From NCBI RefSeq assembly GCF_016908565.1, contig NZ_JAFBED010000012.1, positions 24,906 through 88,905 of the forward strand: DNA of 64,000 nt, given 5' to 3'. Of the stretch, positions 16,622 to 26,841 are shown one piece after another. Source of the DNA: Sutcliffiella tianshenii. Its GTDB lineage: Bacteria > Bacillota > Bacilli > Bacillales > Bacillaceae_I. The number at the start of each line of letters is the position of its first letter. Position 1 is the stretch's first letter. The translations under genes were made by a program, and so were the position numbers. The notes under the pieces were generated by a model that saw only the letters and a list, made by a program, of their open reading frames with translations, was not told the origin of the DNA and did no database searches.

Positions 16622-17542
16622 TTAGTTACACTTATTCATTTCGATCTCTTTGCGCTTTTCCGTCACCAATACATCCAGGTGGCGGTACAGGTTGACGAAT
16701 TCGCCCGGCAACAGTCCGCCGTACTCTCCGTCAAGGTTCAGCTGCATCTTTTCGTCCGTATGTACCTTTACACGGTTGGCTTTTGTGTAGATCACATGCG
16801 GATCCTTCACGTGCTCGCCGCGAAGGGCCAGTGTCGCGACACGGATAAAGTCGGCGATGTTTGCCTTCTTCAAGATGATCAAATCAAACATCCCGTCGTT
16901 CATGCAGGAGTCAGGTGCAAGCTTCTCGAATCCACCAACCGAGTTGGAAAGGGATACGAGGAACAACATGATTTCTCCTTCAAAGATCTTTCCATCATAT
17001 TCGATCTGTACATTTGTCGGTCTGATGGACGGCAGCATTTCCATACCCTTCAGATAGTAGGCCAGCTGCCCGATGATCGTTTTCAGCTTGCTTGGCACTT
17101 CATAGGAAAGCTCGGTCATTTTCCCGCCGCCAGCAATGTTCATGAAATATTGATCATTGGCTTTCCCGATATCGACCGGCATCGGTACGCCCGTAGCAAT
17201 GACATCGGCACACGCGATGATGTCATCCCGCGGAAGGTCAAGGGCGCGTGCAAAATCATTGGTCGTCCCAACCGGGATGATCCCAAGCTGCGGACGGTAG
17301 TCCTGCTCTGCAAGTCCGTTGACCACTTCATTGATCGTTCCATCTCCACCAGCCGCGACAACCAGGTCATATCTGCGTTCAACCGCAAGCCTTGCAGCCA
17401 CTGTCGCATCTCCATGACCAGTGGTAGCATGACAGGAGGCTTCATATCCAGCCTGCTCCAACCTCACTAAAACCTCTGGCAAGTGTTTCTTAAACAGTTC
17501 ACGACCAGATGTTGGATTATAAATAACTCTCGCTCGTTTCAT
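16622..17542 (-). CDS. dgkB: diacylglycerol kinase DgkB
   Basis: 306 aa lipid kinase of the DAGK_cat family. The nucleotide-binding motif GGDGT is at residues 65-69 in VVAAGGDGTINEVVNGL, followed by the LGIIPVGTTNDFARAL loop. The C-terminal half has the MFDLIILKKANIADF segment of bacterial DgkB/YegS proteins. It phosphorylates diacylglycerol at the membrane, recycling it into phospholipid after lipoteichoic acid synthesis. In B. subtilis dgkB (yerQ) also lies near gatCAB; here the flotillin and VanY genes are inserted between them. Confidence 0.92.
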   Translation of the reverse strand: MKRARVIYNPTSGRELFKKHLPEVLVRLEQAGYEASCHATTGHGDATVAARLAVERRYDLVVAAGGDGTINEVVNGLAEQDYRPQLGIIPVGTTNDFARALDLPRDDIIACADVIATGVPMPVDIGKANDQYFMNIAGGGKMTELSYEVPSKLKTIIGQLAYYLKGMEMLPSIRPTNVQIEYDGKIFEGEIMLFLVSLSNSVGGFEKLAPDSCMNDGMFDLIILKKANIADFIRVATLALRGEHVKDPHVIYTKANRVKVHTDEKMQLNLDGEYGGLLPGEFVNLYRHLDVLVTEKRKEIEMNKCN

Positions 17543-17762
17543 TTCCCATCATCCTATATTTATATTTAAACGCTTCTATATTAAATTCTGTCGATGTATG
17601 ATAGCACTCATGCTTGTAGTCACTCTAAATCTAATTTAACTATAATTTCCAATAAGGCCTGGGTCAACCTCAAAATGACCCCAGATAACATATTAGCCTA
17701 TTCCACACACCAGATGCAATAAAAACGAAAATTGCGAGAACCGTAAACTTTGTAACAAAAAT

Positions 17763-17817
17763 GGCCAGACCCCAGGGAGTACTACATTCTGTAGCAAATT
17801 CCTGCCGGGGTCTGGCC
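17763..17817. terminator. long-stem hairpin, terminator of floT
   Basis: GGCCAGACCCC (17763-17773) pairs perfectly with GGGGTCTGGCC (17807-17817). T-rich tracts lie on both sides (TTTTTGTT on minus, CTCTTTTTT on plus). The stem carries the GGCCAGACCCC word repeated at several gene ends in this window. Confidence 0.8.
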
Positions 17818-17847
17818 CTCTTTTTTAATTTATTTCAACCCGCCTGC

Positions 17848-19401
17848 TTATTTTTGCTCTTCGACGTTTGTTTCTTTTTTGTCGGTGCTTTTTGTGGTGC
17901 TGATTTCGTTTGTCAGGCTGTCGATGCTGTGGCGGATGTTGCCTTTGCCAGAGAAGTTTTCGATCAGCTCTTTGACGTCGATGCCTGAAGATGCTTTCAG
18001 GGATTCCTGAAGCGTGGACATCAGGTTCGTTGCGTAGCCTGTGATTTTGTTGGCACCGCCGTTTTCACCGCTGCTGCCAGTGTCGACAACCGTGATCTTA
18101 TCGATGTTTCCAAGTGGAGCTGCAACCTGCTTCGCATATTCAGGAAGCATTTTGATGATCATGTCGAGAATAGCCGCTTGGCCGAACTGTTCGAATGCTT
18201 CTGCAATCTTTTCCTTCGCTTCCGCTTCTGCTAGACCCTTCAGACGGATGACTTCCGCTTCGGATTCCCCTTGCGCTCTTTGTGCGTCGGCTTTTGCGAT
18301 ACCGTCGATACGGACCTTTTCCGCTTCGGCTCTTGCCATTGCCTCGATGCGGTATTTGTTTGCATCTGCTTCTGCCATTTGCTTCGCCTTGTCTGCTGCC
18401 GCTCCCTGCTCAACAGAGTAACGGTCCGCGTCTGCTTTCTTTTTCACTTCGGAATCATACTGGCGCTCACGACGCAGGATCTCTTTTTCTTCAAGCTCGA
18501 TTTGCTTTTGACGCTCGATGATCTGGATCTGCATCTGCTGCTCGGTTACTTCCTGCTTTGCGCGCGCTTCCTCAAGGTGGTAAGCCTGGTCGGCACGTGC
18601 TTTTGCGATATCTTGCTCTCTGCGGTATTCGGCAATTTTCATTTGATTTTCTTTTTCCGCTTCCGCGATTTCCGTTGCACGCTCAAGCTCCGCACGTTGC
18701 GCATCCTTTGCCGCTTCCGCACGCTTGATGCGTGTTTCTTTATCCGCCTCTGCAGTCGCAATGTCCGCATCACGCTTTACCTGCGCAATACGTGGCTTAC
18801 CTAATGATTCTAAGTATCCATTGCTGTCACGAACATCCTTGATTGTGAAGGAAACGATGATAAGACCCATCTTTGCCAAATCCTGAGACGCGACACGTTG
18901 TACTTCCTGTGAGAACTTCTCACGATTTTTATAGATTTCTTCTACAGTCATGGAACCCAAGATCGAACGCAAGTGACCTTCCAGTACTTCACGCGCTTCG
19001 TTTTCCATGTCTTCTTTAGCTTTTCCTAAAAATTGCTCGGCAGCTGTTGCAATATCACCGATCGAGCTGCCGATCTTGATTATTGCCGTACCGTCTGCCA
19101 TAACCGGTACACCTTGCTCTGTGTATACTTCCGGAGTTTTTACATCAAGTTTGATAGATAGCAAGCTTAGTGGATCGGATTGCTGGAACACCGGCACGAT
19201 GAACGCACCGCCGCCTCGTACAATCTTGATCTTGTTGCCTGATTCGTCCACGTGTACATTTTTTCCGCCTAGATAACTACCAGTGATAATGAGTGCTTCG
19301 TCCGGCCCTGCCGTCTTATAGCGTGCTACAAACACGACTATCAGTGCAAAAATCAAGATGGCGACGACTGCGATAATGATGGCGATTTCTCCAAATACCA
19401 T
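17848..19401 (-). CDS. floT: flotillin (FloT/YuaG-like)
   Basis: 517 aa. An N-terminal membrane segment (about residues 5-27, IAIIIAVVAILIFALIVVF) is followed by an SPFH/band-7 domain (about 30-200, ending DVRDSNGYLESLGKPR). A long Ala/Glu/Lys-rich coiled coil (about 210-400) has many EAEK/ERQ repeats, and a C-terminal segment includes EQFGQAAILDMIIKMLPEYAKQVAAPLGNIDKITVVD. Flotillins scaffold functional membrane microdomains. GGGGG precedes the ATG. The gene is 13 bp downstream of the NfeD-like partner, as yuaF-yuaG in B. subtilis. Confidence 0.95.
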   Translation of the reverse strand: MVFGEIAIIIAVVAILIFALIVVFVARYKTAGPDEALIITGSYLGGKNVHVDESGNKIKIVRGGGAFIVPVFQQSDPLSLLSIKLDVKTPEVYTEQGVPVMADGTAIIKIGSSIGDIATAAEQFLGKAKEDMENEAREVLEGHLRSILGSMTVEEIYKNREKFSQEVQRVASQDLAKMGLIIVSFTIKDVRDSNGYLESLGKPRIAQVKRDADIATAEADKETRIKRAEAAKDAQRAELERATEIAEAEKENQMKIAEYRREQDIAKARADQAYHLEEARAKQEVTEQQMQIQIIERQKQIELEEKEILRRERQYDSEVKKKADADRYSVEQGAAADKAKQMAEADANKYRIEAMARAEAEKVRIDGIAKADAQRAQGESEAEVIRLKGLAEAEAKEKIAEAFEQFGQAAILDMIIKMLPEYAKQVAAPLGNIDKITVVDTGSSGENGGANKITGYATNLMSTLQESLKASSGIDVKELIENFSGKGNIRHSIDSLTNEISTTKSTDKKETNVEEQK

Positions 19402-19414
19402 GTGCTTTTTCCCC

Positions 19415-19954
19415 CTATTGATTATAAGATTCTAATACTTTTTCGTACGGGGTCACAAAAACTACCCCTTTTTGGACATCGATGATCAGTACTTCCGTTT
19501 CGTATGGGATTGCTTCATTTTCAAAGCTCTGCGCCGATTTGGATACCGTGCTTCCGCCAATGCTCAAAACCACTTCCCCAAAACCGTCCTTCGGTATCGA
19601 AATGATGACCTTGGCAAGCTTCCCTTTCATGTCGTCATCCGAATACCCGAGTGAAGCCTCGGCAGAACGGATAGGCACAAAAACGAAAACATGCAGCAAA
19701 GTGACCAGGATACTGGAGATAACGGTGGATGCGCCCAACACAAACCAATCTGTCAGTGGTGAAAACTTATCCAGCAGATAGCCTGATGCACTGAACACCG
19801 TCAAAAATGATAAAATAAGTGCCGGATCCACAGGTATTACATCAAAGATTCCATCCACAATATCAGACAGCAAGATATAAATTAGTGTCAAGCTTCCAAA
19901 AACAATGAGGCCCCAAAAGTAAAGCTGCATCATTTCCATTCCAAACAACGTCAT
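19415..19954 (-). CDS. yuaF: NfeD-like membrane protein (YuaF-like), flotillin partner
   Basis: 179 aa from ATG 19954, with AAAGGA upstream; an in-frame TTG 6 nt earlier is less well placed. Four hydrophobic segments lie in residues about 8-110. A C-terminal OB-like NfeD domain follows (LAKVIISIPKDGFGEVVLSI...YETEVLIIDVQKGVVFVTPYEKVL). NfeD-type proteins pair with flotillin/stomatin proteins, matching the gene downstream. The upstream sigma-W-like promoter suggests induction by membrane or wall stress. Confidence 0.88.
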   Translation of the reverse strand: MTLFGMEMMQLYFWGLIVFGSLTLIYILLSDIVDGIFDVIPVDPALILSFLTVFSASGYLLDKFSPLTDWFVLGASTVISSILVTLLHVFVFVPIRSAEASLGYSDDDMKGKLAKVIISIPKDGFGEVVLSIGGSTVSKSAQSFENEAIPYETEVLIIDVQKGVVFVTPYEKVLESYNQ

Positions 19955-19976
19955 AGGCAATCGGTCCTTTCTTTTA

Positions 19977-19995
19977 GGGACAGGTTCCTTGTCCC
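19977..19995. repeat. GGGACA...TGTCCC hairpin in the yuaF leader
   Basis: GGGACA (19977-19982) pairs with TGTCCC (19990-19995). It lies in the 5' leader of yuaF-floT, just upstream of the ribosome binding site. Confidence 0.6.
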
Positions 19996-20075
19996 ACTTT
20001 TCCTTCAGAGCATTCAGGCCACCCCAAACTTCACGTCAACTGATCTCCTCCCCCATTTGTACTTCCAATAGTTTA

Positions 20076-20102
20076 TACGGAAGAAGCGCCTCCCAGGTTT
20101 CA
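20076..20102 (-). promoter_or_regulatory. sigma-W-like ECF promoter of yuaF-floT
   Basis: On the minus strand TGAAAC (20102-20097) and CGTA (20079-20076) are separated by 17 bp, the sigma-W consensus pattern (TGAAAC, 16-17 bp, CGTA). It is about 120 bp upstream of yuaF, a known sigma-W target in B. subtilis. Confidence 0.82.
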
Positions 20103-20234
20103 AAAATCGGCAAAGATTATTTACCAACTGTTTAAAAGCTTGTGGAAGGTGTAAAATAGATAAGAGACTATTGTGAATATACGAAAAATTAACCACGTCT
20201 CTTCCATAATAAACCAAACTAGAGGGGAAAACCA

Positions 20235-21122
20235 TTGAAAATGATAAAAAAATTACTGATCGGATCATCCTGCATCGCACTCCTTGCTGCATGCAACCCA
20301 CTTGAAACCTTGTCCGGTGAAGAACCTGTAATGATAAGCAGTAGACATGCTTCAAAATCGCCTGACCTTTCCCCGGCTAAAGAGAAATGGGAAGGATTTT
20401 TCAACAAGGAGGTAGCGGTTGTGGAGGAAGAACCCGAAGAAGAAACACCAGCAGAGCCAGCTGAAGAAGAGCCGAGCGAACCCGTGACCGGGGAACCATC
20501 GGATGCACCTCCTGAAGAAGAAGCAATCCCGGTTGTCGCGAACCCGACAGCAATCAATGTGATGGTCAATAAATTCTGGGCCTTGCCGGATGGATATCGC
20601 CCACCTGATTTGATCCGCCCGAATGTACCATTTTCATTTGGCAACGAAAACAGCGACCGCGCCAAGCTGCGCCAGGAGGCTGCCGAAGCATTGGAGATGA
20701 TGTTTGCCGGTGCTGCTTCTGAAGGCATCGAGCTCTACGCACGATCCGGATTCCGATCCTACGAAACACAGGAATCCATTTTCAAAAATGAAATTGCCAC
20801 CTATGGCTACGAACAAGCCGTTCTATATGTCGCGCGCCCTGGAACAAGCGAACACCAGACAGGACTCACGATGGACATCACCGCCAAAAGCGTAGGTCTG
20901 GAGCTAGTCGAAAGCTTTGAAAACACCGCCGAGGGCAAATGGCTCGCCACAAACGCCCATCAGTACGGTTTCATCCTTCGCTATCCGAAAGGGAAAACGA
21001 ACATTACAGGATATGCCTTCGAACCGTGGCACTACCGATATGTCGGGGTGGAAATTGCAACGGATATATTCAATAGAGGAATTACGTTGGAAGAGTATAT
21101 GGGTGATGTTCGGGAGTTTTAG
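20235..21122 (+). CDS. VanY-type D,D/L,D-carboxypeptidase lipoprotein
   Basis: 295 aa from TTG 20235, with GAGGGG 7 nt upstream; the ATG 6 nt later is too far from it. Lipobox LLAAC ends at Cys20. A Glu/Pro-rich linker (about 60-95) leads to a VanY/LdcB peptidase domain: YARSGFRSYETQ, then SEHQTGLTMDI with the Zn ligands His and Asp, and EPWHYRYVG with the catalytic Glu and third His ligand. It trims peptidoglycan stem peptides at the outer face of the membrane. Similar proteins include YodJ and LdcB of bacilli. Confidence 0.92.
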   Translation: MKMIKKLLIGSSCIALLAACNPLETLSGEEPVMISSRHASKSPDLSPAKEKWEGFFNKEVAVVEEEPEEETPAEPAEEEPSEPVTGEPSDAPPEEEAIPVVANPTAINVMVNKFWALPDGYRPPDLIRPNVPFSFGNENSDRAKLRQEAAEALEMMFAGAASEGIELYARSGFRSYETQESIFKNEIATYGYEQAVLYVARPGTSEHQTGLTMDITAKSVGLELVESFENTAEGKWLATNAHQYGFILRYPKGKTNITGYAFEPWHYRYVGVEIATDIFNRGITLEEYMGDVREF

Positions 21123-21127
21123 GGTTG

Positions 21128-21169
21128 AAATGGCGAGGTGCCGCTTGAGGGCGGTGCCTTGCCATTTTT
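21128..21169 (+). terminator. terminator after the VanY-type gene
   Basis: AAATGGCGAGGTGCCGC pairs with GCGGTGCCTTGCCATTT with few mismatches, then TTTG. Confidence 0.82.
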
Positions 21170-21226
21170 GTGTGTATGGGGATGTGGGTTGGTTGCGGTT
21201 GGTGGATGTCGGGATTTTGGGAGGAT

Positions 21227-21323
21227 GATGGGCTTTTTGCCCCGCTCAGTTAGTGAAAAAGCCCTTCATCGGCTTTATGATGGGCTTTTCGACCAGCTCG
21301 TTTAGTAAAAAAGCCCGTCATCC
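21227..21323. repeat. two tandem GATGGGCTTTT hairpins, 52 bp apart
   Basis: GATGGGCTTTTT (21227) to AAAAAGCCCTTCATC, and GATGGGCTTTTC (21279) to AAAAAAGCCCGTCATC, each form a stem of about 12 bp. The loops are related (GCTCAGTTAGT / GCTCGTTTAGT). The intergenic stretch 21170-21389 holds nothing else recognisable. Confidence 0.75.
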
Positions 21324-21389
21324 AACCCGACGCCCCCCATTCTCCCAGGTTAAACAAAATACCAGCCGCCCGCCCCCACTAAAACAAAA

Positions 21390-21418
21390 AAGAACCCCAG
21401 CCCAAAGCCGGAGTCCCA
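21390..21418 (-). terminator. terminator after gatB
   Basis: On the minus strand GGACTCCGGC pairs (with wobbles) with GCTGGGGTTC, then TTTTTTG. Confidence 0.7.
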
Positions 21419-21423
21419 CTACA

Positions 21424-22854
21424 TCATCTCTGCTTAATCTCCTCAAGCAACAGCTTGTTGACCATTGGAGGGTTTGCTTGTCCTTTTGTCGCTTTCATGA
21501 TCTGCCCTACAAGGAAGCCGATTGCGCGTTCTTTTCCGCTTTTGAAATCCTCGATGGATTGAGGGTTTGCATCAAGCGTTTCGCCTACGATTTTGCGAAG
21601 GGTACCTTCGTCAGAGATCTGTACAAGACCTTGGTCCTTGACGATTTGCTCTGCATCCCCGCCTTTTTCGATCAGCTCTTTAAATACCTTTTTCGCTATT
21701 TTCGAAGAGATCGTGCCTTTTTCCAATAGCTTGATCATGCCGGCAAGTCCGGCTGGAGTCAATGCTACATCCTCGAGTTCTTTCCCCTCGGAGTTCAAGT
21801 ATGCGGAAACCTCGCCCATCAGCCAGTTGGATGCAAGCTTCGCATCCGCTCCTTCCGCGATTGTCTCGTCGAAGAAATCGGACATTTCTTTTGTCACGGT
21901 CAATACTTGTGCGTCATACGCAGGCAAGCCGAGCTCTTCCACGTAACGGCGTTTTCGCACGTCCGGGAGGGCAGGGATTTCTGCACGGACACGCTCCTTC
22001 CACTCGTCATCGATGTGAAGGGAAACAAGGTCCGGCTCCGGGAAGTAGCGGTAGTCGTCCGATCCTTCTTTTACACGCATCAAGATCGTCTCTTTTGTCG
22101 CTTCATCATAACGGCGCGTTTCCTGCTCGATCACTCCGCCAGATAGGAGGACCTTCTCCTGGCGGATCACTTCATGCTCTAGGCCCTTTTGGACGAAGTT
22201 GAAGGAGTTCAGGTTTTTAAGCTCCGCTTTTGTACCGAACTTCTCCTGTCCAACAGGACGAAGGGAAATGTTCGCGTCACAGCGAAGGGATCCTTCTTCC
22301 ATTTTGCAATCGGATACGCCTGTATATTGGATGATGCTCTTTAATTTTTCAAGATAGGCATACGCCTCTTCCGGAGTTCTGATGTCCGGTTCGGATACGA
22401 TCTCGACAAGAGGTGTTCCTTGGCGGTTAAAGTCGACAAGGGAATAGCCGTCTCCTGTGTGCATCAGTTTCCCTGCATCCTCTTCAAGATGAAGGCGAGT
22501 GATTCCGATGCGTTTCTTTTCACCGTTCACTTCGATATCGATCCAGCCGTTTTCGCCGATCGGCTTGTCATATTGAGAAATCTGATAAGCCTTCGGGTTG
22601 TCCGGATAGAAGTAGTTTTTTCGGTCGAATTTCGTGTCGGTCGCAACCTCGCAGTTCAACGCCATCGCGGCTTTCATTGCATACTCCACCGCTTGTCTGT
22701 TGAGGACAGGCAAGGTTCCTGGATACCCAAGTTCCACGACACTTGTATTGGAGTTCGGTTCTGCGCCGAATTCGTTCGGGCTTGCCGAGAATATTTTTGA
22801 TTTTGTTTTAAGCTCTACGTGTACCTCTAGTCCAATTATCGTTTCAAAGTTCAT
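21424..22854 (-). CDS. gatB: aspartyl/glutamyl-tRNA amidotransferase subunit B
   Basis: 476 aa, full length. The N-terminal catalytic cradle starts [20 protein letters not shown] and contains [11 protein letters not shown] and the GatB signature [18 protein letters not shown]. The C-terminal YqeY-like tRNA-binding tail is residues about 330-476. With GatA and GatC it converts Glu-tRNA-Gln to Gln-tRNA-Gln. Third gene of gatCAB, 11 bp after gatA. Confidence 0.97.
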   Translation of the reverse strand: MNFETIIGLEVHVELKTKSKIFSASPNEFGAEPNSNTSVVELGYPGTLPVLNRQAVEYAMKAAMALNCEVATDTKFDRKNYFYPDNPKAYQISQYDKPIGENGWIDIEVNGEKKRIGITRLHLEEDAGKLMHTGDGYSLVDFNRQGTPLVEIVSEPDIRTPEEAYAYLEKLKSIIQYTGVSDCKMEEGSLRCDANISLRPVGQEKFGTKAELKNLNSFNFVQKGLEHEVIRQEKVLLSGGVIEQETRRYDEATKETILMRVKEGSDDYRYFPEPDLVSLHIDDEWKERVRAEIPALPDVRKRRYVEELGLPAYDAQVLTVTKEMSDFFDETIAEGADAKLASNWLMGEVSAYLNSEGKELEDVALTPAGLAGMIKLLEKGTISSKIAKKVFKELIEKGGDAEQIVKDQGLVQISDEGTLRKIVGETLDANPQSIEDFKSGKERAIGFLVGQIMKATKGQANPPMVNKLLLEEIKQR

Positions 22855-22865
22855 CGTCTCACCCC

Positions 22866-24323
22866 TTACAGTTGTGGTTTTTTTGTATGATGGTCGGTTG
22901 CCTGCTCGAACGCATGTGCAACACGATAGATGGTGCTTTCATCAAAATGCTTCGCGATGATCTGCAAGCCAACAGGCAAGCCATCCACAAATCCTGCCGG
23001 GACAGAGATCCCTGGTACGCCCGCAAGGTTAACCGGGATGGTCAGGATATCGTTCGCATACATCGTTAATGGGTCCTTCGTCTTTTCGCCCACCTTGAAT
23101 GCAGGGGTCGGCGTTGTCGGTCCGATGATAACGTCATATTTTTCAAAGACCTTTTCAAAGTCCTGCTTGATCAATGTACGGACCTTCTGCGCTTTGATGT
23201 AGTATGCATCATAGTGTCCGGCACTAAGTGCATATGTTCCAAGCATGATACGGCGCTTCACTTCCGGACCGAATCCTTCTGCACGCGTCTGCTTGTACAT
23301 CTCCAAAAGGTTTTTCGCATTATCAGTACGATAGCCATAGCGGACTCCGTCAAAACGGGCCAGGTTGGCTGATGCTTCAGATGAAGACAATAGATAGTAA
23401 GTGGCCAATGCATATTTGGAGTGAGGCAGAGACACCTCTTCCCAAGTTGCGCCGAGTCCTTCCAAGACCTTCAGTGCATCCAACACGGATTGACGCACTT
23501 CTTCGCTGACACCCTCACCAAGATATTCTTTTGGCACACCGATCTTCAGCCCCTTCACATCCCCGGTCATGCCGGATAGGAAGTCAGGAACCTCGGTATT
23601 TGCAGAAGTGGAATCCATTTGGTCCACACCCGAGATCGCCTGTAATAAATAGGCGTTGTCTTCGACGGTGCGTGTGATCGGTCCGATCTGGTCCAGGGAG
23701 GATGCAAAAGCAACCAAACCATAACGGGACACACGGCCATATGTAGGTTTTAATCCGACTACCCCACAGAATGCCGCCGGCTGACGGATCGATCCGCCTG
23801 TATCAGAACCAAGGGAGAAGAAGACTTCGCCTGCAGCCACTGCAGCTGCGGAGCCGCCACTTGATCCACCTGGAACACGGTCCAGATCCCATGGATTGCG
23901 GGTTGCAGCAAACGCGGAGTTTTCATTGGAAGAACCCATCGCGAACTCATCCATGTTGATTTTTCCGATTGTAATCGTTTCTGCCTTTTTAAGCTTCTCT
24001 ACAACGGTAGCGTCATAAATCGGGTTGAAATCGCCAAGTATCTTACTTCCACATGTTGTACGGATCCCTTTTGTGACGATGTTATCCTTCACACCGACAG
24101 GAAGCCCGAATAATAGGCCATGTTCTTTTTCCTTGCCAAGCGCTTCATCAAGCACCTTGGCCTGCTTGCGTGCATTCTCTTCGTCAAGCGTCAAAAATGC
24201 CTGCACTTTGCCATCCACTTCACCTATGCGTTTGTAGGATTCATCGACTAGATCTGAAACAGAGATTTCTTTTTTATGTAAAAGGCTATGTAATTCCGAT
24301 AGCTTTTGATCAAACAATGACAT
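22866..24323 (-). CDS. gatA: aspartyl/glutamyl-tRNA amidotransferase subunit A
   Basis: 485 aa amidase-signature enzyme. The catalytic triad is visible: Lys79 (GVKDN), cis-Ser154 ([15 protein letters not shown]) and nucleophile Ser178 ([15 protein letters not shown]). It hydrolyses glutamine and channels ammonia to GatB. Second gene of gatCAB, 14 bp after gatC and with a good ribosome binding site (GGAGGG). Confidence 0.97.
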   Translation of the reverse strand: MSLFDQKLSELHSLLHKKEISVSDLVDESYKRIGEVDGKVQAFLTLDEENARKQAKVLDEALGKEKEHGLLFGLPVGVKDNIVTKGIRTTCGSKILGDFNPIYDATVVEKLKKAETITIGKINMDEFAMGSSNENSAFAATRNPWDLDRVPGGSSGGSAAAVAAGEVFFSLGSDTGGSIRQPAAFCGVVGLKPTYGRVSRYGLVAFASSLDQIGPITRTVEDNAYLLQAISGVDQMDSTSANTEVPDFLSGMTGDVKGLKIGVPKEYLGEGVSEEVRQSVLDALKVLEGLGATWEEVSLPHSKYALATYYLLSSSEASANLARFDGVRYGYRTDNAKNLLEMYKQTRAEGFGPEVKRRIMLGTYALSAGHYDAYYIKAQKVRTLIKQDFEKVFEKYDVIIGPTTPTPAFKVGEKTKDPLTMYANDILTIPVNLAGVPGISVPAGFVDGLPVGLQIIAKHFDESTIYRVAHAFEQATDHHTKKPQL

Positions 24324-24337
24324 GGTATCCCTCCTGA

Positions 24338-24628
24338 CTATTCTATAATTGACGGTACGCGAATCTGGCCATTCTTGTGGTCAGGTGCGTTCTTCAATAC
24401 CTCATCCACCGGCAGGCCTTCTTTTGGTACATCGTCCCTCATGATATTCTTCATAGGAAGAACATGAGTGGTAGGTGGAACATGATCTGTATCTAATTCA
24501 TTCAGCTGCTCTGCAAATGAAATGATTGCATCCAATTGACTTGTGAACATGACCGCTTCCTCTTCGTTGATTGCAAGACGGGCCAAATGTGCCACGTGTT
24601 TTACTTGATCCTCTGAAATACGGGACAT
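24338..24628 (-). CDS. gatC: aspartyl/glutamyl-tRNA amidotransferase subunit C
   Basis: 96 aa, typical. The GatC pattern [21 protein letters not shown], then [35 protein letters not shown], wraps around GatA to stabilise the heterotrimer. First gene of the operon, with a plausible sigma-A promoter about 45 bp upstream. Confidence 0.96.
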   Translation of the reverse strand: MSRISEDQVKHVAHLARLAINEEEAVMFTSQLDAIISFAEQLNELDTDHVPPTTHVLPMKNIMRDDVPKEGLPVDEVLKNAPDHKNGQIRVPSIIE

Positions 24629-24674
24629 CCTCTTTCACCTCCGCAAAATATCGAATCTTGCACAATATCCATTA

Positions 24675-24704
24675 ATCATACTAAACTTTACCCCGCTCAA
24701 GCAA
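24675..24704 (-). promoter_or_regulatory. possible sigma-A promoter of gatCAB
   Basis: TTGCTT (24704-24699) and TATGAT (24680-24675) on the minus strand, 18 bp apart. Confidence 0.5.
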
Positions 24705-24994
24705 TAGCGAGGCCCTGCTACTTCACAAAGACAAAAAATTCTCCAGGACTTATATGTATTTCATCCGTTTTTGGGGAAAATAACCGTGTGGAAATAGTCC
24801 TGAAATTGTCAGTATCATTACAGGAATATTACGTGATTGAAAATTATGAATAGTTTTACTTTAATTTCTTCCCAATGTACCGCTATCCCCCAAGCCTCAA
24901 GGGATACGACTCTTTTCTTCCTATTGAAAATAGTTTCATTCGCTTGAATTAAGGGAAATACTTTGTTAGCTTAGATACTCGTAACCGGTATCAG

Positions 24995-25019
24995 AGCAAT
25001 TTGGGGCGCCGAAATTGCT
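24995..25019. other. inverted repeat in the putP leader
   Basis: AGCAATTT (24995-25002) pairs with AAATTGCT (25012-25019) around GGGGCGCCG. No T-run follows, so it is not a standard terminator. It sits about 35 bp before putP. The rest of 24705-25043 holds no recognisable gene. Confidence 0.5.
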
Positions 25020-25052
25020 GAAAAAAGAGAGAGAAAACAGGAGTTGATTTTG

Positions 25053-26561
25053 TTGGAATTTGAAACATTTATATCACTAGGCTTGTATTTCATCGGGATG
25101 TTGGCGATTGGATACTATGCCTATAAAAAATCCACGGATAACATTTCCGAATATATGCTAGGTGGCCGTCAATTAGGTCCAGGTGTTACTGCATTATCCG
25201 CAGGGGCATCCGATATGAGTGGCTGGATGCTGATGGGATTGCCTGGAGCCATGTATGCAACCGGTATATCAAGCATTTGGCTCGCCATCGGTTTAACCAT
25301 CGGGGCATACTTGAACTATATTCTCGTAGCACCTCGTCTTCGAACCTATACGGAAGTGGCAAATGATTCAATCACAATCCCAGATTACTTCGAGAATCGT
25401 TTCTACGATGGTACTCGAATCCTTCGTTTTGTATCTGCAATCGTTATAATCATTTTCTTTACGCTATACACTTCTGCCGGTATGGTTTCCGGTGGTACAC
25501 TTTTCGAAAGTGCATTCGGCTTGGATTATCGGACAGGACTATTTGTGACAGCCGGGGTAGTTGTTGCATACACCCTTTTCGGTGGATTTTTAGCGGTAAG
25601 CTTAACTGACTTTGCACAAGGTGTCATCATGCTGCTTGCCTTGGTCCTTGTACCTATCGTTGCTTTTACAAGCTTAGGTGGAGTTGGTACATCGTTAGAT
25701 GAAATCCGTGCAATCGATCCTTCTCACTTGGACTTCTTTACAGGTACGACCGTCCTCGGGATCATCTCCCTGTTAGCATGGGGGCTTGGCTACTTCGGAC
25801 AGCCGCATATCATTGTCCGCTTTATGGCAATCAAGTCGATCCGTGACTTCAAGGCTGCACGCCGCATCGGGATGAGCTGGATGATCGTATCCATCATCGG
25901 TGCGATGGCTACCGGTCTTGTCGGTTACGCATATGTAAACCGAACTGGAATGGATTTGGATAATCCCGAAACCATTTTCATCGCCTTTTCACAGGTACTG
26001 TTCCATCCATTGATCACTGGTTTCTTACTGGCAGCAATACTGGCAGCCATCATGAGCACGATTTCCTCCCAGTTGCTCGTAACATCCAGTGCCTTGACGG
26101 AAGACTTCTATAAAACTTTCTTCCGCCGCGAAGCATCAGATAAGGAACTTGTATTGATCGGTCGTATGTCTGTACTTCTGGTTGCCATTGTTTCCATCTT
26201 GCTTTCCTACACGCCAAACGATACGATCCTTGATCTTGTAGGACAGGCATGGGCAGGATTTGGTGCAGCATTCGGACCGGTTGTACTGCTAAGTCTTTAC
26301 TGGAAACGCATGAACCGTTGGGGAGCACTTGCAGGTATGATCGTCGGGGCATTGACCGTCCTTATCTGGATCTATGGTCCCTTTAAGATTAATGGTATTG
26401 CGACAACCAAATACTTGTATGAAATGATTCCAGGGTTCTTCCTAAGTGCACTTGCAGTCATCATCGTAAGTTACTTGACAAACTTCCCTCGTAAGATGGT
26501 CCGTGAGACATTCACGGAAATGGAAGAGACAATGGTAGAGGAACATAATAAAGAAGATTAA
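25053..26561 (+). CDS. putP: sodium/proline symporter (PutP/OpuE)
   Basis: 502 aa SSS-family transporter with about 13 membrane helices. The conserved [29 protein letters not shown] and the sodium-site helix [19 protein letters not shown] are visible. Several TTG codons could start it: 25053 lies 9 nt after AGGAG and matches the recalled OpuE N-terminus (ISLGLYF...), while 25044 abuts the ribosome binding site. It imports proline for osmoprotection or catabolism. Its position next to, and divergent from, gatCAB matches opuE of B. subtilis. Confidence 0.95.
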   Translation: MEFETFISLGLYFIGMLAIGYYAYKKSTDNISEYMLGGRQLGPGVTALSAGASDMSGWMLMGLPGAMYATGISSIWLAIGLTIGAYLNYILVAPRLRTYTEVANDSITIPDYFENRFYDGTRILRFVSAIVIIIFFTLYTSAGMVSGGTLFESAFGLDYRTGLFVTAGVVVAYTLFGGFLAVSLTDFAQGVIMLLALVLVPIVAFTSLGGVGTSLDEIRAIDPSHLDFFTGTTVLGIISLLAWGLGYFGQPHIIVRFMAIKSIRDFKAARRIGMSWMIVSIIGAMATGLVGYAYVNRTGMDLDNPETIFIAFSQVLFHPLITGFLLAAILAAIMSTISSQLLVTSSALTEDFYKTFFRREASDKELVLIGRMSVLLVAIVSILLSYTPNDTILDLVGQAWAGFGAAFGPVVLLSLYWKRMNRWGALAGMIVGALTVLIWIYGPFKINGIATTKYLYEMIPGFFLSALAVIIVSYLTNFPRKMVRETFTEMEETMVEEHNKED

Positions 26562-26571
26562 TGATTTATTG

Positions 26572-26597
26572 AGGAGGGCCACTACGGCTCTCCTTTT
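26572..26597 (+). terminator. terminator after putP
   Basis: AGGAGGGCC pairs with GGCTCTCCT over ACTAC (one mismatch), followed by TTTTG. Confidence 0.72.
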
Positions 26598-26678
26598 TGT
26601 TATATCAAAATTCCTTTTTTAAAATTTAATTTGTTAAAAATATTTCAATCCCGTGTGCCAGTTCAGATGGCAAAAAAA

Positions 26679-26698
26679 TTAATCAAACGTTTGTTTAA
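26679..26698. promoter_or_regulatory. 20-bp near-palindrome, copy 1 (possible operator)
   Basis: TTAATCAAACGTTTGTTTAA is self-complementary except at one symmetric pair, with CAAACGTTTG at its core. An identical copy lies 163 bp to the right. The length and symmetry are like a TetR-type operator, but the regulator is unknown. Confidence 0.5.
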
Positions 26699-26841
26699 AA
26701 AATACTTTCCCGGGAAAATATTTTCGACATCCCCCCTAGAATTCAGACAAAAAGGGACATAATTTCTACTATAATTTCTGAAAAAGCTAATTTGTGTACG
26801 GAGCGCCGAACCCTTTGCCATTCCTCACTTCCAACCATTGC

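Noticed and set aside
16607..17470. 287-codon open frame on the plus strand
   Set aside because: Exact antisense of dgkB, no ribosome binding site, product rich in Arg/His/Cys as typical of shadow frames.
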